DNA from: Sinorhizobium terangae
GTDB lineage: Bacteria > Pseudomonadota > Alphaproteobacteria > Rhizobiales > Rhizobiaceae
Direction: 5' to 3'
Assembly: GCF_009601505.1 (NCBI RefSeq)
Contig: NZ_WITC01000134.1
Span: forward strand, 1-49,195
DNA length: 49,195 nt
Positions within the stretch are counted from its first letter, which is position 1. Every line of letters starts with the position of its first letter. The translations under genes and the position numbers were made by a program. The notes under the pieces were generated by a model. It saw nothing but the letters and a program-made list of their open reading frames with translations. It did not search any database and had not been told where the DNA came from. Positions 18,218-27,046 of the stretch are shown here, one piece after another.

Positions 18218-19498
18218 ATGAAGACAAGTGAGATCGCGATCATCGGCGGTGGGCCGGCAGGCCTCATGGCGGCGGAGGTTTTGTCCGGCCTCGGCCATTC
18301 GGTGACGATCTACGACAGCATGCCGACGGTCGGGCGCAAGTTCCTGCTCGCCGGCAAATCCGGCCTCAACATCACGCACGCCGAGGACTATAACCTTTTC
18401 AGGACGCGTTTCGGCGCCGGGTCGGACCGGCTGCGCCCTGCCCTCGACGCCTTCACGCCGGACGACGTGCGGGACTGGGCAGCCGGGCTCGGCACGGAAA
18501 CCTTCGTCGGCTCCTCGGGCCGCGTCTTTCCGAAGGTCATGAAGGCGTCCCCGCTCTTGCGCGCCTGGCTGCGCAGGCTGGAAGCGCAAGGTACCAAACT
18601 TCGCACCCGTCATCGCTGGTCGGGTTTCGAGGACGGGGGCTACGCCTTCGAGACGCCGGAGGGACAAACGGTCGTCCATTGCGACGCGGCCCTGCTGGCG
18701 CTTGGCGGGGCAAGCTGGCCGCGGCTCGGCTCCGATGCTAGCTGGCTGGCCTTGCTGCGCGACCAAGGCGTTGCGATCAGTGATTTTCGGCCCGCCAATT
18801 GCGGCTTCGACGTCGCCTGGAGCGAAACCTTTCGCGACCGTTTCGCCGGCGAACCGCTGAAATCGGTGACGGCTTCGTCCGATGCCGGCGTCTTTCCGGG
18901 CGAGTTCGTGGTGACGCGGCACGGCGTCGAGGGCAGCCTCGTCTATGCCCATGCGTCGGGTCTGCGCGACCGACTCGAGCACGACAGCGAGGCCACACTC
19001 GTGCTAGACCTCGTGCCCGGACGAACAGTGGAACGCCTTGCCCGCGACTTTGAGCGGCAGCAAGGCAAGGCGAGTTTCTCCAACCGTCTTCGCAAAGCCG
19101 CACGCCTTTCAGGCGTCAAGGCCGCCTTGGTGCGGGAGCTGGCGCCTGCAGCCCTTCAGGCCGATCCGCATGAACTCGCAAGCCTGATCAAGGCCTTGCC
19201 GATTCCGGTTCTAAGAACCCGGCCGATCGCAGAGGCGATATCCTCGGCAGGCGGCGTCAGCTTCGAGAGCATCAATGACGACTATATGCTGAAGGCGCTA
19301 CCGGGCGTGTTCGTCGCCGGCGAAATGCTCGACTGGGAAGCGCCGACCGGCGGTTATCTGCTGACTGCCTGCCTTGCCATGGGCCGCGCCGCGGCGCGGG
19401 ATCGAGGCCTGGCTGCGGTTATAACAGACTTCGTTCAGGCAGTCTCCGGGCGGAGTTCTTCGACGCCGCCAGCCTCTCGAGCCGGCCGTCTGCCATAG
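18218..19498 (+). CDS. NAD(P)/FAD-dependent oxidoreductase, HI0933 family
   Basis: A 426-aa flavoprotein. The dinucleotide motif GGGPAG is at 10-15, the family signature GRKFLLAGKSGLNITH near 36-51, and the C-terminal FAD contact GVFVAGEMLDWEAPTGGY follows. These mark the HI0933/BaiN-like family with the PP_4765-type subgroup as best fit. The reaction is unknown; proteins of this family are often called aminoacetone oxidase-like. Its last 64 bp overlap the converging tetR gene, and the final 15 or so residues lie outside the conserved fold. Confidence 0.88.
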   Translation: MKTSEIAIIGGGPAGLMAAEVLSGLGHSVTIYDSMPTVGRKFLLAGKSGLNITHAEDYNLFRTRFGAGSDRLRPALDAFTPDDVRDWAAGLGTETFVGSSGRVFPKVMKASPLLRAWLRRLEAQGTKLRTRHRWSGFEDGGYAFETPEGQTVVHCDAALLALGGASWPRLGSDASWLALLRDQGVAISDFRPANCGFDVAWSETFRDRFAGEPLKSVTASSDAGVFPGEFVVTRHGVEGSLVYAHASGLRDRLEHDSEATLVLDLVPGRTVERLARDFERQQGKASFSNRLRKAARLSGVKAALVRELAPAALQADPHELASLIKALPIPVLRTRPIAEAISSAGGVSFESINDDYMLKALPGVFVAGEMLDWEAPTGGYLLTACLAMGRAAARDRGLAAVITDFVQAVSGRSSSTPPASRAGRLP

Positions 19499-20139
19499 GC
19501 GCGCAAGAAGGTGCGCACGGCTGCGCGCGCAGACTTTTCGAGCTCCTCGTCGGTCGGCGCTCCGCCGAGGGAGCTGATCATCTGCAGATCGGCATTGACC
19601 AGAGCAAGGAACTGCTTGGCGGCGAGATCGAAGTCGTCGATATCCAGCCGCGTGACATGAGAAAGCCGGGCAAAGAGCGCCGCCAGGGCGGTTCCGATCT
19701 TGCCCGGACCTTGCTGGCGCCAGATCTCGAAGAGGTGCGGATAACGCTCGCCCTCCGTCTGCACCAGCTTGCGGATGAACTTTCCGTCGTGATTGCAAAC
19801 GCAGTTCTTGTTGAGGCGAACGGCAAAGGCGGTCAGATCGTCTTCGAGATTGTCGCCGTTGTCGGGAAAGGTCGCCAGAATCGAAAACAACGCGGCGTTG
19901 GCGCGGTCCAGAATGTCCTGAACGACCGCCATGAACAGCGTCTCTTTTTCGCGGTAGTGGTTATAGACGGTCTGCCGCGAGACACAGGCTTCCATCGCGA
20001 TTTCGTCAATGCTGGCGCCGGCAAAACCTTCGCGGCAAAATACTTCGGCAGCGGCGTCCAAAATCGAGACGCGTTTGGCGCATTGGCCTTTCTGAGTGGG
20101 GCCGCCCGGCTTCGGTTGCGGCGCTTTAAGTTTTTTCAT
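19435..20139 (-). CDS. TetR/AcrR family transcriptional regulator
   Basis: A 234-aa repressor with a basic leader of about 20 residues, the TetR helix-turn-helix at about 25-70 (SIDEIAMEACVSRQTVYNHY) and a C-terminal ligand-binding domain. It is divergent from the drug exporter at 20356, with two matching palindromes between them, so it probably represses both itself and the exporter and is released by a small hydrophobic molecule. The 3' end overlaps the converging flavoprotein gene by 64 bp. Confidence 0.92.
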   Translation of the reverse strand: MKKLKAPQPKPGGPTQKGQCAKRVSILDAAAEVFCREGFAGASIDEIAMEACVSRQTVYNHYREKETLFMAVVQDILDRANAALFSILATFPDNGDNLEDDLTAFAVRLNKNCVCNHDGKFIRKLVQTEGERYPHLFEIWRQQGPGKIGTALAALFARLSHVTRLDIDDFDLAAKQFLALVNADLQMISSLGGAPTDEELEKSARAAVRTFLRAYGRRPAREAGGVEELRPETA

Positions 20140-20166
20140 GCCCTGAAAATAGGACGTGTTGACGAA

Positions 20167-20184
20167 TTAGACAACGGTGTCTAA
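20167..20184. promoter_or_regulatory. candidate TetR operator 1
   Basis: Perfect inverted repeat TTAGACA-ACGG-TGTCTAA, 28 bp upstream of the tetR start codon and in front of the exporter gene. The same half-site recurs at 20195-20214. Confidence 0.7.
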
Positions 20185-20194
20185 CTTTACACGC

Positions 20195-20214
20195 GTGTCC
20201 AATTTGTTAGACAC
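20195..20214. promoter_or_regulatory. candidate TetR operator 2
   Basis: GTGTCCAA-TTTG-TTAGACAC, an inverted repeat with one mismatch that shares the TTAGACA half-site with operator 1. Their centres are 29 bp apart. Confidence 0.65.
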
Positions 20215-20355
20215 GAGCAGCCGCGGGCAGATGCGATCCTCCCAAGCCGCATCCTGCCTGTCCGGCGGCCGCTTTTCCGTTTCAACCTTTAGCGACAGCG
20301 ATGGGCCGGCAGGTGCATCCGGCTCTGCCTTCGCGGTTTCTGAAAGAGCATCATC

Positions 20356-21555
20356 ATGACGGCCTCATTTCTACGCACTGCGATTATTCTCGGACTTTTA
20401 TCGGCCATCGGGCCGTTTGCGATTGACATGTACCTCCCGGCCCTGCCCTCGATCGGCAAGGATCTCGGCGCTGAAACCAACGTCGTGCAACTGAGCCTGC
20501 TCTCCTTCTTCATCTCCTTCGCGTTGTTCCAGCTCATCTACGGGCCGCTTTCGGACATCTGGGGCCGTAAGGCGCCGCTCTATCTCGGCATCGGGCTTTT
20601 CGCGCTCGCGAGCATCGGTTGCGCGGTCGCAAGCGACATCGAGACGCTGATTGCGTTCCGCTTCCTTCAGGGCATCGGCGGTGCCGCCGGCATGGTCATT
20701 CCGCGCGCGGTCGTGCGCGACATGCACACCGGCGTCCATGCGGCACGGCTGATGTCGCTGCTCATGCTCGTCTTCAGTATTTCGCCGATCCTTGCACCGC
20801 TGACGGGCAGCGCCGTGATCGAATTCTTCGGCTGGCGCGGCGTCTTTTATGCGGTGATGATTGCCGCCGTGATCGGGCTCGTGCTGCTTTCGACGCAGCT
20901 CACGGAGACGCGGCCGAAGGAGCACCGCTCGGACAGCACCATCGGCAGCGCGATCGCCGCCTACCGCCTGCTTCTTGGCGACCGCAACTTCCTGACGCTG
21001 ACCTTCATCGGCGGCCTCGGCATCTCTAGCTTCCTCGTCTATCTCGCGAACTCGCCCTTCGTCCTGATCGACCACTACGGCCTGACGCCGACGCAATACA
21101 GCTTCGCCTTCTCGATCAACGCAGTCTCGTTCTTCGCCGTCTCCCAGGCGACCGGCTGGCTCGGCGAACGTTTCGGCCTCGCCCGTCTGATGCGGATGGC
21201 GGTGACGATGTTCGCGTTGACCATGGTCAGCATGTTCGCCGTCATGAGCTTCGGCATCAATCAGCTGCCGGTCATGGCGGCCTTCCTCTTCGTCGGCTAC
21301 GGCGTCCTCGGGCTCGTCATCCCGACGTCGTCGGTGCTGGCGCTCGAGGACCATGGCGAGATCGCCGGCACCGCTTCGGCGCTGATGGGAACGCTGCATT
21401 TCGTTACCTCCGCCGTGGCGATGGTCATCACCAGCATCTTCTTCGACGGCACCGCCCTGCCGATGGTGGCCGGCATCGCGCTCTGCGCCCTCGGCGCCTT
21501 CCTCGTTACCCAGGCAACGATCGGCCGTCGCCGTCGGGTCGTTGCTGCGGAATAG
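20356..21555 (+). CDS. Bcr/CflA family multidrug efflux MFS transporter
   Basis: A 399-aa exporter of the major facilitator superfamily with 12 predicted transmembrane segments. The opening AIGPFAIDMYLPALPSIG and motif A GPLSDIWGRK (about residues 67-76) are typical of the Bcr/CflA drug-resistance group. It uses the proton gradient to expel toxic compounds. Divergent from a TetR repressor with two operators in between. The ribosome-binding site is weak (GAAAGAG). Confidence 0.93.
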   Translation: MTASFLRTAIILGLLSAIGPFAIDMYLPALPSIGKDLGAETNVVQLSLLSFFISFALFQLIYGPLSDIWGRKAPLYLGIGLFALASIGCAVASDIETLIAFRFLQGIGGAAGMVIPRAVVRDMHTGVHAARLMSLLMLVFSISPILAPLTGSAVIEFFGWRGVFYAVMIAAVIGLVLLSTQLTETRPKEHRSDSTIGSAIAAYRLLLGDRNFLTLTFIGGLGISSFLVYLANSPFVLIDHYGLTPTQYSFAFSINAVSFFAVSQATGWLGERFGLARLMRMAVTMFALTMVSMFAVMSFGINQLPVMAAFLFVGYGVLGLVIPTSSVLALEDHGEIAGTASALMGTLHFVTSAVAMVITSIFFDGTALPMVAGIALCALGAFLVTQATIGRRRRVVAAE

Positions 21556-21710
21556 ACAATTCCCCCGCGTCCGAAAGGATGCGCGGGCAGGTCGGCCAGC
21601 GACAGGCCGATGACCGCTTTGTGAAGCTGCTCCCGTCGATTACGTGCTAACGTCGATCGACGGGTGCGGCGCAATACCAAGGACATCCTGGCTCAGGGGC
21701 GCGCCGGACA

Positions 21711-21758
21711 CTGCATGTTTCCTTAAATGGTAGCTGATTTAAGGACACAAACATGCAG
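21711..21758. repeat. RIME-like palindromic repeat (copy 2)
   Basis: Outer arms CTGCATGTTT / AAACATGCAG and inner arms CCTTAAAT / ATTTAAGG form the same two-part hairpin as copy 1. It lies in the 277-bp gap after the drug exporter gene. Confidence 0.7.
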
Positions 21759-21832
21759 CAAAGCAAACTGCTACGGTGCCCTTTGCGCATCTGATAAGAC
21801 GCGCGGCGCTGTAGAGGCGTGAAAGGCCTGCC

Positions 21833-22417
21833 ATGCTTCCGACGCGACGTTCACTTCTGACCGCCTTTCTGGCGATCCCCGCCTTGCCGATCGTCAGCCT
21901 CCGCCAGGCCGCCGCGCAACGGCGCCCGCTGCCGCCGACGCCCGCCTGCGGCAATGAGAGCGACCTGACGCTTGCGCGCACAGCGGGTCCCTTCTACAAA
22001 CCCGACGCGCCCATGCGTCACGAGCTTTTTGCCGACTCCCCCGATGGCGAGCGAATCACGCTCGCCGGCTACGTCCTCGACGCCAACTGCCGGCCGCTCG
22101 CCAACAGCCTCGTCGAGATCTGGCATGCCGACGAAACCGGCGCCTATGACACGAGCGGCTTCCGACTGCGCGCGCACCAGTTCACTGATGCAAACGGCCG
22201 CTGGTGGTTCGGCACGATCGTGCCCGCGCGTTACACTGGCAGGACTCGGCACTATCATCTGCGCGTGCAGCGCCGCGGCGGCACGCTCCTCACGACGCAG
22301 CTTTTCTTTCCGAACGAACCGGCCAATGCCAGCGACGGGCTCTATTCGGACGCACTGCTGCTCGATATCCGCAACACTGCCGACGGCAAATTCGGCCGGT
22401 TTGATTTTGTCGTCTGA
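21833..22417 (+). CDS. exported intradiol ring-cleavage dioxygenase-like protein
   Basis: A 194-aa protein with a signal sequence containing twin arginines (PTRRSLLTAFLA). The rest resembles the intradiol dioxygenase core: EIWHADETGAYD near 95-106, a tyrosine at 134 and HxH at 140-142. Tyr105, Tyr134, His140 and His142 would be the iron ligands, so an active non-haem iron site is plausible. Most intradiol enzymes are cytoplasmic and larger. The family is known to include exported members of unclear substrate. AAGG precedes the ATG. Confidence 0.85.
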   Translation: MLPTRRSLLTAFLAIPALPIVSLRQAAAQRRPLPPTPACGNESDLTLARTAGPFYKPDAPMRHELFADSPDGERITLAGYVLDANCRPLANSLVEIWHADETGAYDTSGFRLRAHQFTDANGRWWFGTIVPARYTGRTRHYHLRVQRRGGTLLTTQLFFPNEPANASDGLYSDALLLDIRNTADGKFGRFDFVV

Positions 22418-22429
22418 GGCGCAGCGCGC

Positions 22430-22445
22430 GGGGCGGCCCGGCCCC
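22430..22445. terminator. small GC hairpin between convergent genes
   Basis: GGGGC-N6-GCCCC lies in the 39-bp gap between the converging dioxygenase-like and EF-G-like genes. The stem is short, so the call is weak. Confidence 0.35.
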
Positions 22446-22456
22446 AAGGGGTCCAC

Positions 22457-24418
22457 TCAATGCTCATTCGCATGCGCTCCATGCGCGGTGATCACGCTTT
22501 GGGCTTCCTTGCCGTAAAGCTCCTCGAAATGATCAAAACCCTTGGAAAAATAGCCGATCCCCTGTGTGGCGGATCTGAGCGAGCGCGCGAGGTCATCGAG
22601 CGCTGCGCCTGGAATGAGGGCACGGAAGATATCCCATCCCTTCGCCGCCTCGTCCCGGTCGAAACCGAGGACCTGCCCTTTGAGCGTCGAAACGACCGGC
22701 ACGAGGCTTCCCGAATAGATCGAGGGGATATGGATCTCCACGCGGAAGATCGGCTGCATCAGCACGGCCGAGGCCTGTGAGAGAGCCTGGCGAACGCCCA
22801 TCTTTCCCGCCGTGCGAAACGCGTATTCCGAACTGTCGACCGAGTGGTGCTGGCCATCGGTCAGCATCACGCCGACGTCGATGACCTTGAAGCCGAGCGG
22901 GCCCTTGTCCATCGCCTCCCGCGCGCCTGCTTCGACCGCCGGTATGAAGTTTCTCGGAACGGCACCGCCCTTGACGGTTTCGGCAAAGGTGAATCCGCCG
23001 CCGCGCTCATTGGGGTGAACGCTGAGCTTCACGTCCGCAAACTGGCCGGCGCCGCCGGTCTGCTTGCGGTGACGATAATGCACGTCCGACGACTTCGAGA
23101 TCGTTTCGCGATAGATCGGGCTCGGCGGTTGCTCGCTGACCGCGACATGAAAGACGTCGGAAAGCGTGCGGCACAGGTCGCGCAGGTGCACCGGCCCCTG
23201 GGCGCAGACCAGTTGCGCGCCGGTCCCCTCCTCCTGCATGACCTTCAGGCCGCGATCGGTTTCGGAAAGCTTGGCAAGCGTTTCGGAAAGCTTGGTCTCG
23301 TCGCGCTCGCTTTCCGGCACCAGGATCCGCTCCATCATCGGCGTCGGCGGAGTCGTCCATTCCGGCGGCGCGACGGTGGCATTGGCTGTCAAAAGCGACG
23401 GCACGACGAGGTGATCGGACTTCACGGCGGCGAAGACCTGACCGGGCGCCGGTGTCGCCGATGCCAGGGGGCGGCCGTTCGCCGGATCCTGCAAGGCCCC
23501 GAGCCCGGCGCCGCCGAGCATGGTCCCCTGCTTCACGCCACTGTCGAGCGCGCGAACAAAGACTGTCTTGCCGACGCTCGGGCGATGATGGGCGTGAAAA
23601 CTGACGGCGGAAAGCGTCGCATCGGCGATGCCGCCGTCCGCGGCAAGGCGTTTTCTGAGCGCCTCGACCCGCGGCGCGTCGTGACGAAGCGCCTTCATCA
23701 GGCGCAGAATGCCGTTGCTGTGGCTTGCCGCACCGACCAGCACCGGGATGATCTTGTTTTCGCTCAAGACGCGCTTCGAGATGGCATAGATTGCGTCGCT
23801 CGCCGGCTCGCGGTCCTCGATGAGTTCTTCCAGCAGCCAGTCATCGAATTCGGAAAGATGCTCTAAGAGTTCGGCGCGCGCCTCGTGTTCGCTCTCGACG
23901 ACGCTTTCGGGCAGTTCGAAAAGCGCTGACGTCTGGCCTTCCCGGTAGCGCCAGGCGCGCTCGGAAATCAGGTCGCAACTGCCGATGATCTTCTCACCGT
24001 CGCGAATCGGGATCTGCCTGAGGACGAAAGGGTGGTTGGAATAGTCCTGGAGGGCGGCGACGACGTCTCTCAGGCGTCCCCTCGGCTCATCCATGCGGTT
24101 GACGAAAAGGATGCAGGGCGTTCCAGACGCCTCGATCGCTTTGAGGTAGGGCGCCGCGAGCACGGCCTCCTCTGGAACCGGCGAAACGCAGAGCACACAG
24201 GCATCGCTGGCGAGCAATGCATCCTGCGCATGCGCCAGCGCCTCGTTGGTTCCGGGTGTATCCAGCGCACACCACTCTTCGTTCCCGAATTCGAACTCCG
24301 TCAGGCTCAAGCCGTAGGGAGAGGCGGATTTTCTTGGCTGGCCTTCGAGCAGACTAAGCTTTTCCACGAGCGTGGATTTTCCGGTCTGCGAAGGCCCAAG
24401 TACCGTGAAGCAGCGCAT
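22457..24418 (-). CDS. elongation factor G-like GTPase (EF-G paralogue)
   Basis: A 653-aa translational-GTPase-like protein with EF-G domain order: G domain, then domains II-V with HYRHRKQTGGAGQFADVKL in domain IV. The G1 loop GPSQTGKS is at 8-15 and NRMD replaces NKxD at 107-110. Switch I is very short, and the DTPGH motif reads DTPGT at 53-57, so the catalytic histidine is missing. It is about 45 residues shorter than normal EF-G and probably not the housekeeping factor. Start chosen at 24418, with AGGAGG seven bases upstream. Function unknown; it could act on stalled or special ribosomes. Confidence 0.88.
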   Translation of the reverse strand: MRCFTVLGPSQTGKSTLVEKLSLLEGQPRKSASPYGLSLTEFEFGNEEWCALDTPGTNEALAHAQDALLASDACVLCVSPVPEEAVLAAPYLKAIEASGTPCILFVNRMDEPRGRLRDVVAALQDYSNHPFVLRQIPIRDGEKIIGSCDLISERAWRYREGQTSALFELPESVVESEHEARAELLEHLSEFDDWLLEELIEDREPASDAIYAISKRVLSENKIIPVLVGAASHSNGILRLMKALRHDAPRVEALRKRLAADGGIADATLSAVSFHAHHRPSVGKTVFVRALDSGVKQGTMLGGAGLGALQDPANGRPLASATPAPGQVFAAVKSDHLVVPSLLTANATVAPPEWTTPPTPMMERILVPESERDETKLSETLAKLSETDRGLKVMQEEGTGAQLVCAQGPVHLRDLCRTLSDVFHVAVSEQPPSPIYRETISKSSDVHYRHRKQTGGAGQFADVKLSVHPNERGGGFTFAETVKGGAVPRNFIPAVEAGAREAMDKGPLGFKVIDVGVMLTDGQHHSVDSSEYAFRTAGKMGVRQALSQASAVLMQPIFRVEIHIPSIYSGSLVPVVSTLKGQVLGFDRDEAAKGWDIFRALIPGAALDDLARSLRSATQGIGYFSKGFDHFEELYGKEAQSVITAHGAHANEH

Positions 24419-24519
24419 CTGCGATCCTCCTACCACGATGACACCTTTCTATTGCGGGATGAGGAAGGTATGCGCGGTTTTCCGCCCGCATCCCGCTCGT
24501 GATCTAAAGCGCCGTGGGT

Positions 24520-24556
24520 CTCCTTAATTCGACTGCGACTTAAGGAAACATGCAGC
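24520..24556. repeat. RIME-like repeat fragment (copy 3)
   Basis: Inner arms CCTTAA / TTAAGG and the right outer arm AAACATGCAGC are present; the left outer arm is lost. It lies in the 353-bp gap between the EF-G-like start and the HutC-type stop, where I see no gene. Confidence 0.55.
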
Positions 24557-24771
24557 GGGCCAAGGTACCGCGCTCAGGCACAGTGCCGGGAGATCGATGG
24601 CTCCCTCCGGGCGCGCGCCCTCCCCCGCGAGGTCGAGGCTTGACCAAGGGTGCACCCGCTCCCTTCAGTGCGCAAGGCTGAGATTGACGATCTTGGGAAA
24701 AGGTCGCGGACCCGAACAACGAAAAGCCGCGCCAAGCACCGCTGCGGCCGCATTCACCCTTGTTGCGCTAT

Positions 24772-25569
24772 CTACCCAATGGCGCTCGGCGCAAATTGCG
24801 CCACCAGTTCGTGGCGATCGCCCGGATAGGTCAGCCGAACACTGGTCACCGGCGCACCGCCGCTCCAGGTCCGTCGTTCGATGACCAGGCAGGGCGATCC
24901 GACCGCGACCCCGAGGGCTTGCGCGGCCTGACGGCTCGCTGCCACGGCCCGGATGCGATGCTCGGCGGTGCTCCACGGCACCTTGCCAAGCAGCCAGGAA
25001 CCGGGTGAGACAGTATCGAACGCTTCGGCCTCCGCCGCGGGCACCGCAGAAAGATTGATGAGCCGTTCCTCGAGGCAAAACGGGCGGCCGCTCGCCAGAT
25101 GCCGGCAGGTGATGGCGAGCACCCGCGCCGAGGCCGGCAGGTCTATGCGTCCGGTGTCGTCGGCACTGGCCTTGCGGACATGCCGCTCGTCGAGACGATA
25201 GCCGTATTCGAGACCGCGCGACTGCACCTCGAGTTTGACGTCGTGGATTTCCATGACCGCCGACTGGACGTGCGGAAAAGTGACATAGCTGCCGGACTTG
25301 CGCCGCCGCTCGATCAATCCCTTCTTGACGAGCTCGGTCAGCGCCTTGTTCACGGTCATGCGCGAGCAACCATATTGCTCGGTCAGCTCGTGCTCGAAAG
25401 GAATACGATGTCCCGGCGGCCAGTCGCCGGACAGAATATGCCCCTCGACGTCACTGAGAATCCGCTGGTGCAGGGAGAGCGGCTGGTCTGGACGCTTTTC
25501 CCCGTGGGAAGAACGATCGTTGGGAATGGCGGGATCCTCGGCTGGTGGCTGACCCCGTACCTTAAACAT
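24772..25569 (-). CDS. hutC: HutC-type histidine utilization repressor, GntR family
   Basis: A 265-aa GntR/HutC regulator. The winged helix-turn-helix spans about residues 30-100, with RIPFEHELTEQYGCSRMTVN as its core, and a UTRA effector domain follows. The N-terminal stretch LSLHQRILSDVEGHILSG is characteristic of HutC, which senses urocanate and represses hut genes. No hutHUIG gene is visible here, so it is either a distant regulator or a paralogue with another target. The start is uncertain because the first 28 or so residues are poorly conserved. Confidence 0.85.
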   Translation of the reverse strand: MFKVRGQPPAEDPAIPNDRSSHGEKRPDQPLSLHQRILSDVEGHILSGDWPPGHRIPFEHELTEQYGCSRMTVNKALTELVKKGLIERRRKSGSYVTFPHVQSAVMEIHDVKLEVQSRGLEYGYRLDERHVRKASADDTGRIDLPASARVLAITCRHLASGRPFCLEERLINLSAVPAAEAEAFDTVSPGSWLLGKVPWSTAEHRIRAVAASRQAAQALGVAVGSPCLVIERRTWSGGAPVTSVRLTYPGDRHELVAQFAPSAIG

Positions 25570-26891
25570 TTACTGCCGCGGCAACAGTCCCGGCGAAGAC
25601 GCCCGCCGGTTTTCCACGGCGGATGCTGCACAATCAAAGTGTTACGATGGCGCCCTCCGAGTGGACAAACATGGTCAGGATGGGAGCCGGCGGCACAGAC
25701 TCGACATCGTCTTCGGAAGCCGAGATGCGTACGAGAGCCGCGTCACGCTCTTGTCCCGCCCTTCCTGGACCAGTCCTATTCAGTAGAGGAGATGCCAAGG
25801 CGTCAGGAACGCACGCGCCCACTCTTGTTCCTGATCCCGTTCATGCTCCGCCGAGACATCATTACGGACGACAGTCGAAGCGACCTTTTTGTCGCGCAAG
25901 AACGCCTTGGGCACCGGCGGCTCGAAATAGCCAAGGGTCATTCCACCGAGATAGAACATGCAGAGCCCTTCCCTGCTCGCGTTTTCAGACACAATCGTGC
26001 CACAATCGAGCGGCGTGTCAATAGTCTACAAAATTTATGTTTTAAGTGTCTACGCTGGCCGCTAATCGAGGTTGCCTTGCACCGGGCCATCCTTCTGCAG
26101 CTCCGCGGACAAGCTCGACGTCGCACGAATCACGGGCGGATTCCCAGGGTCAGGTAGCTGGAATAACGTGCGGACTCACGTCACCCGTTCCGATCGGCCA
26201 TTCTGCCGCCGATGCCCAAAAAGGAACCGAACAAATTCAAACTGTTAGGTTTATCTCGGCGGCAACCGCCCTGCTACTCGACAGCAGCGTACGGCTGCTT
26301 CATCGGTCGCGGTACAGCAAGGATTCTCCTCCGTCATCATCCCTCGTGCTTGTCACAGGAATCCTGCCGACCCAAATTCCTTGGGCTGAAAAGCCCCTTC
26401 CACGTGTTTCTGACAAGTGGATGAGAGCAGGGATGGGGCGCCCCTTGCCTCACCGTCCAACTAACTTGACGAGCGAATTCTCGCGAATTCGAGTGAATCA
26501 AGCCAGCCGATAAGTGTTCGGCCGCTGATGCATTTTGTGCGGTCGACCCCGGCGCTCCGTCACCCTGTGCTCTTCGCAGGCCTGAGAGCCACGGCGCGTC
26601 CGCGCCGTGAATGACTCGCGGCGAAGTGGCGGGCGCAGCGGGACGGGATTGGCCTGGTGCGAAAGCGCTGCCGTCGTTGCGTGGAGCAGGCCTCTCGCGC
26701 CGCCGGCGCAGTGCTGCTGAGAACACAGGAATGAGAGATCGATGAGGAGCTGTGCGTCAAAGAAGGCATCGGCCAACCCCATTGCGCTACCGTCCGCGTA
26801 CTGCGGGCAACGGTCCAATCTACTTGGCTTCAAAAAGCATATGTCGCCGGCGGAGACTCGCAGCAACGTCGCAGGCGCAACGACAGCGGCC
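25570..26891. other. gene-poor region upstream of the repABC operon
   Basis: About 1.3 kb without a recognisable gene. Open frames here are short, overlap on both strands and show no family motif. The best small candidate is minus-strand 25783-25959, a 58-codon frame beginning MFYLGGMTLGYF with GAAGGG before its ATG; I do not recognise it. The segment near 26018-26048 is AT-rich. It probably holds decayed sequence plus regulatory or partition DNA for the replicon. Confidence 0.5.
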
Positions 26892-26911
26892 CGGTTGTCC
26901 GCGGACAACCG
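26892..26911. other. parS-type palindrome A1
   Basis: A 20-bp perfect palindrome with core GTTGTCCGCGGACAAC at 26894-26909, matching the repABC parS consensus GTTnnCnGCnGnnAAC. It lies about 190 bp upstream of repA and is the likely RepB binding site of this replicon. Confidence 0.8.
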
Positions 26912-26932
26912 AATCGAGCGCCTACTCATAAA

Positions 26933-26950
26933 AGTTGTCCGCGGACAACT
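26933..26950. other. parS-type palindrome A2
   Basis: Second copy of GTTGTCCGCGGACAAC (core 26934-26949), 40 bp centre to centre from A1, or close to four helical turns, so both lie on roughly the same face of the DNA. Confidence 0.8.
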
Positions 26951-27046
26951 GTTAAGCAGAGAAATTCACAATACGCCGCGTCCGGGCGGGATAAACGGTC
27001 CTTTTGTTAAGCGTTTGTAAATTGGCAACGAATCGGCGCATAGTCT

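Noticed and set aside
20398..21399. A 333-codon minus-strand frame opposite the drug exporter
   Set aside because: Charged low-complexity translation antisense to a clear MFS gene.
26498..26929. A 143-codon minus-strand frame upstream of repA
   Set aside because: No motif and no ribosome-binding site. It starts inside the type-A palindrome region and several other frames are open over the same DNA.
26894..26949. CRISPR-like direct repeats
   Set aside because: Only two palindromic copies with one 24-bp spacer; they fit the repABC parS consensus and no cas gene is present.
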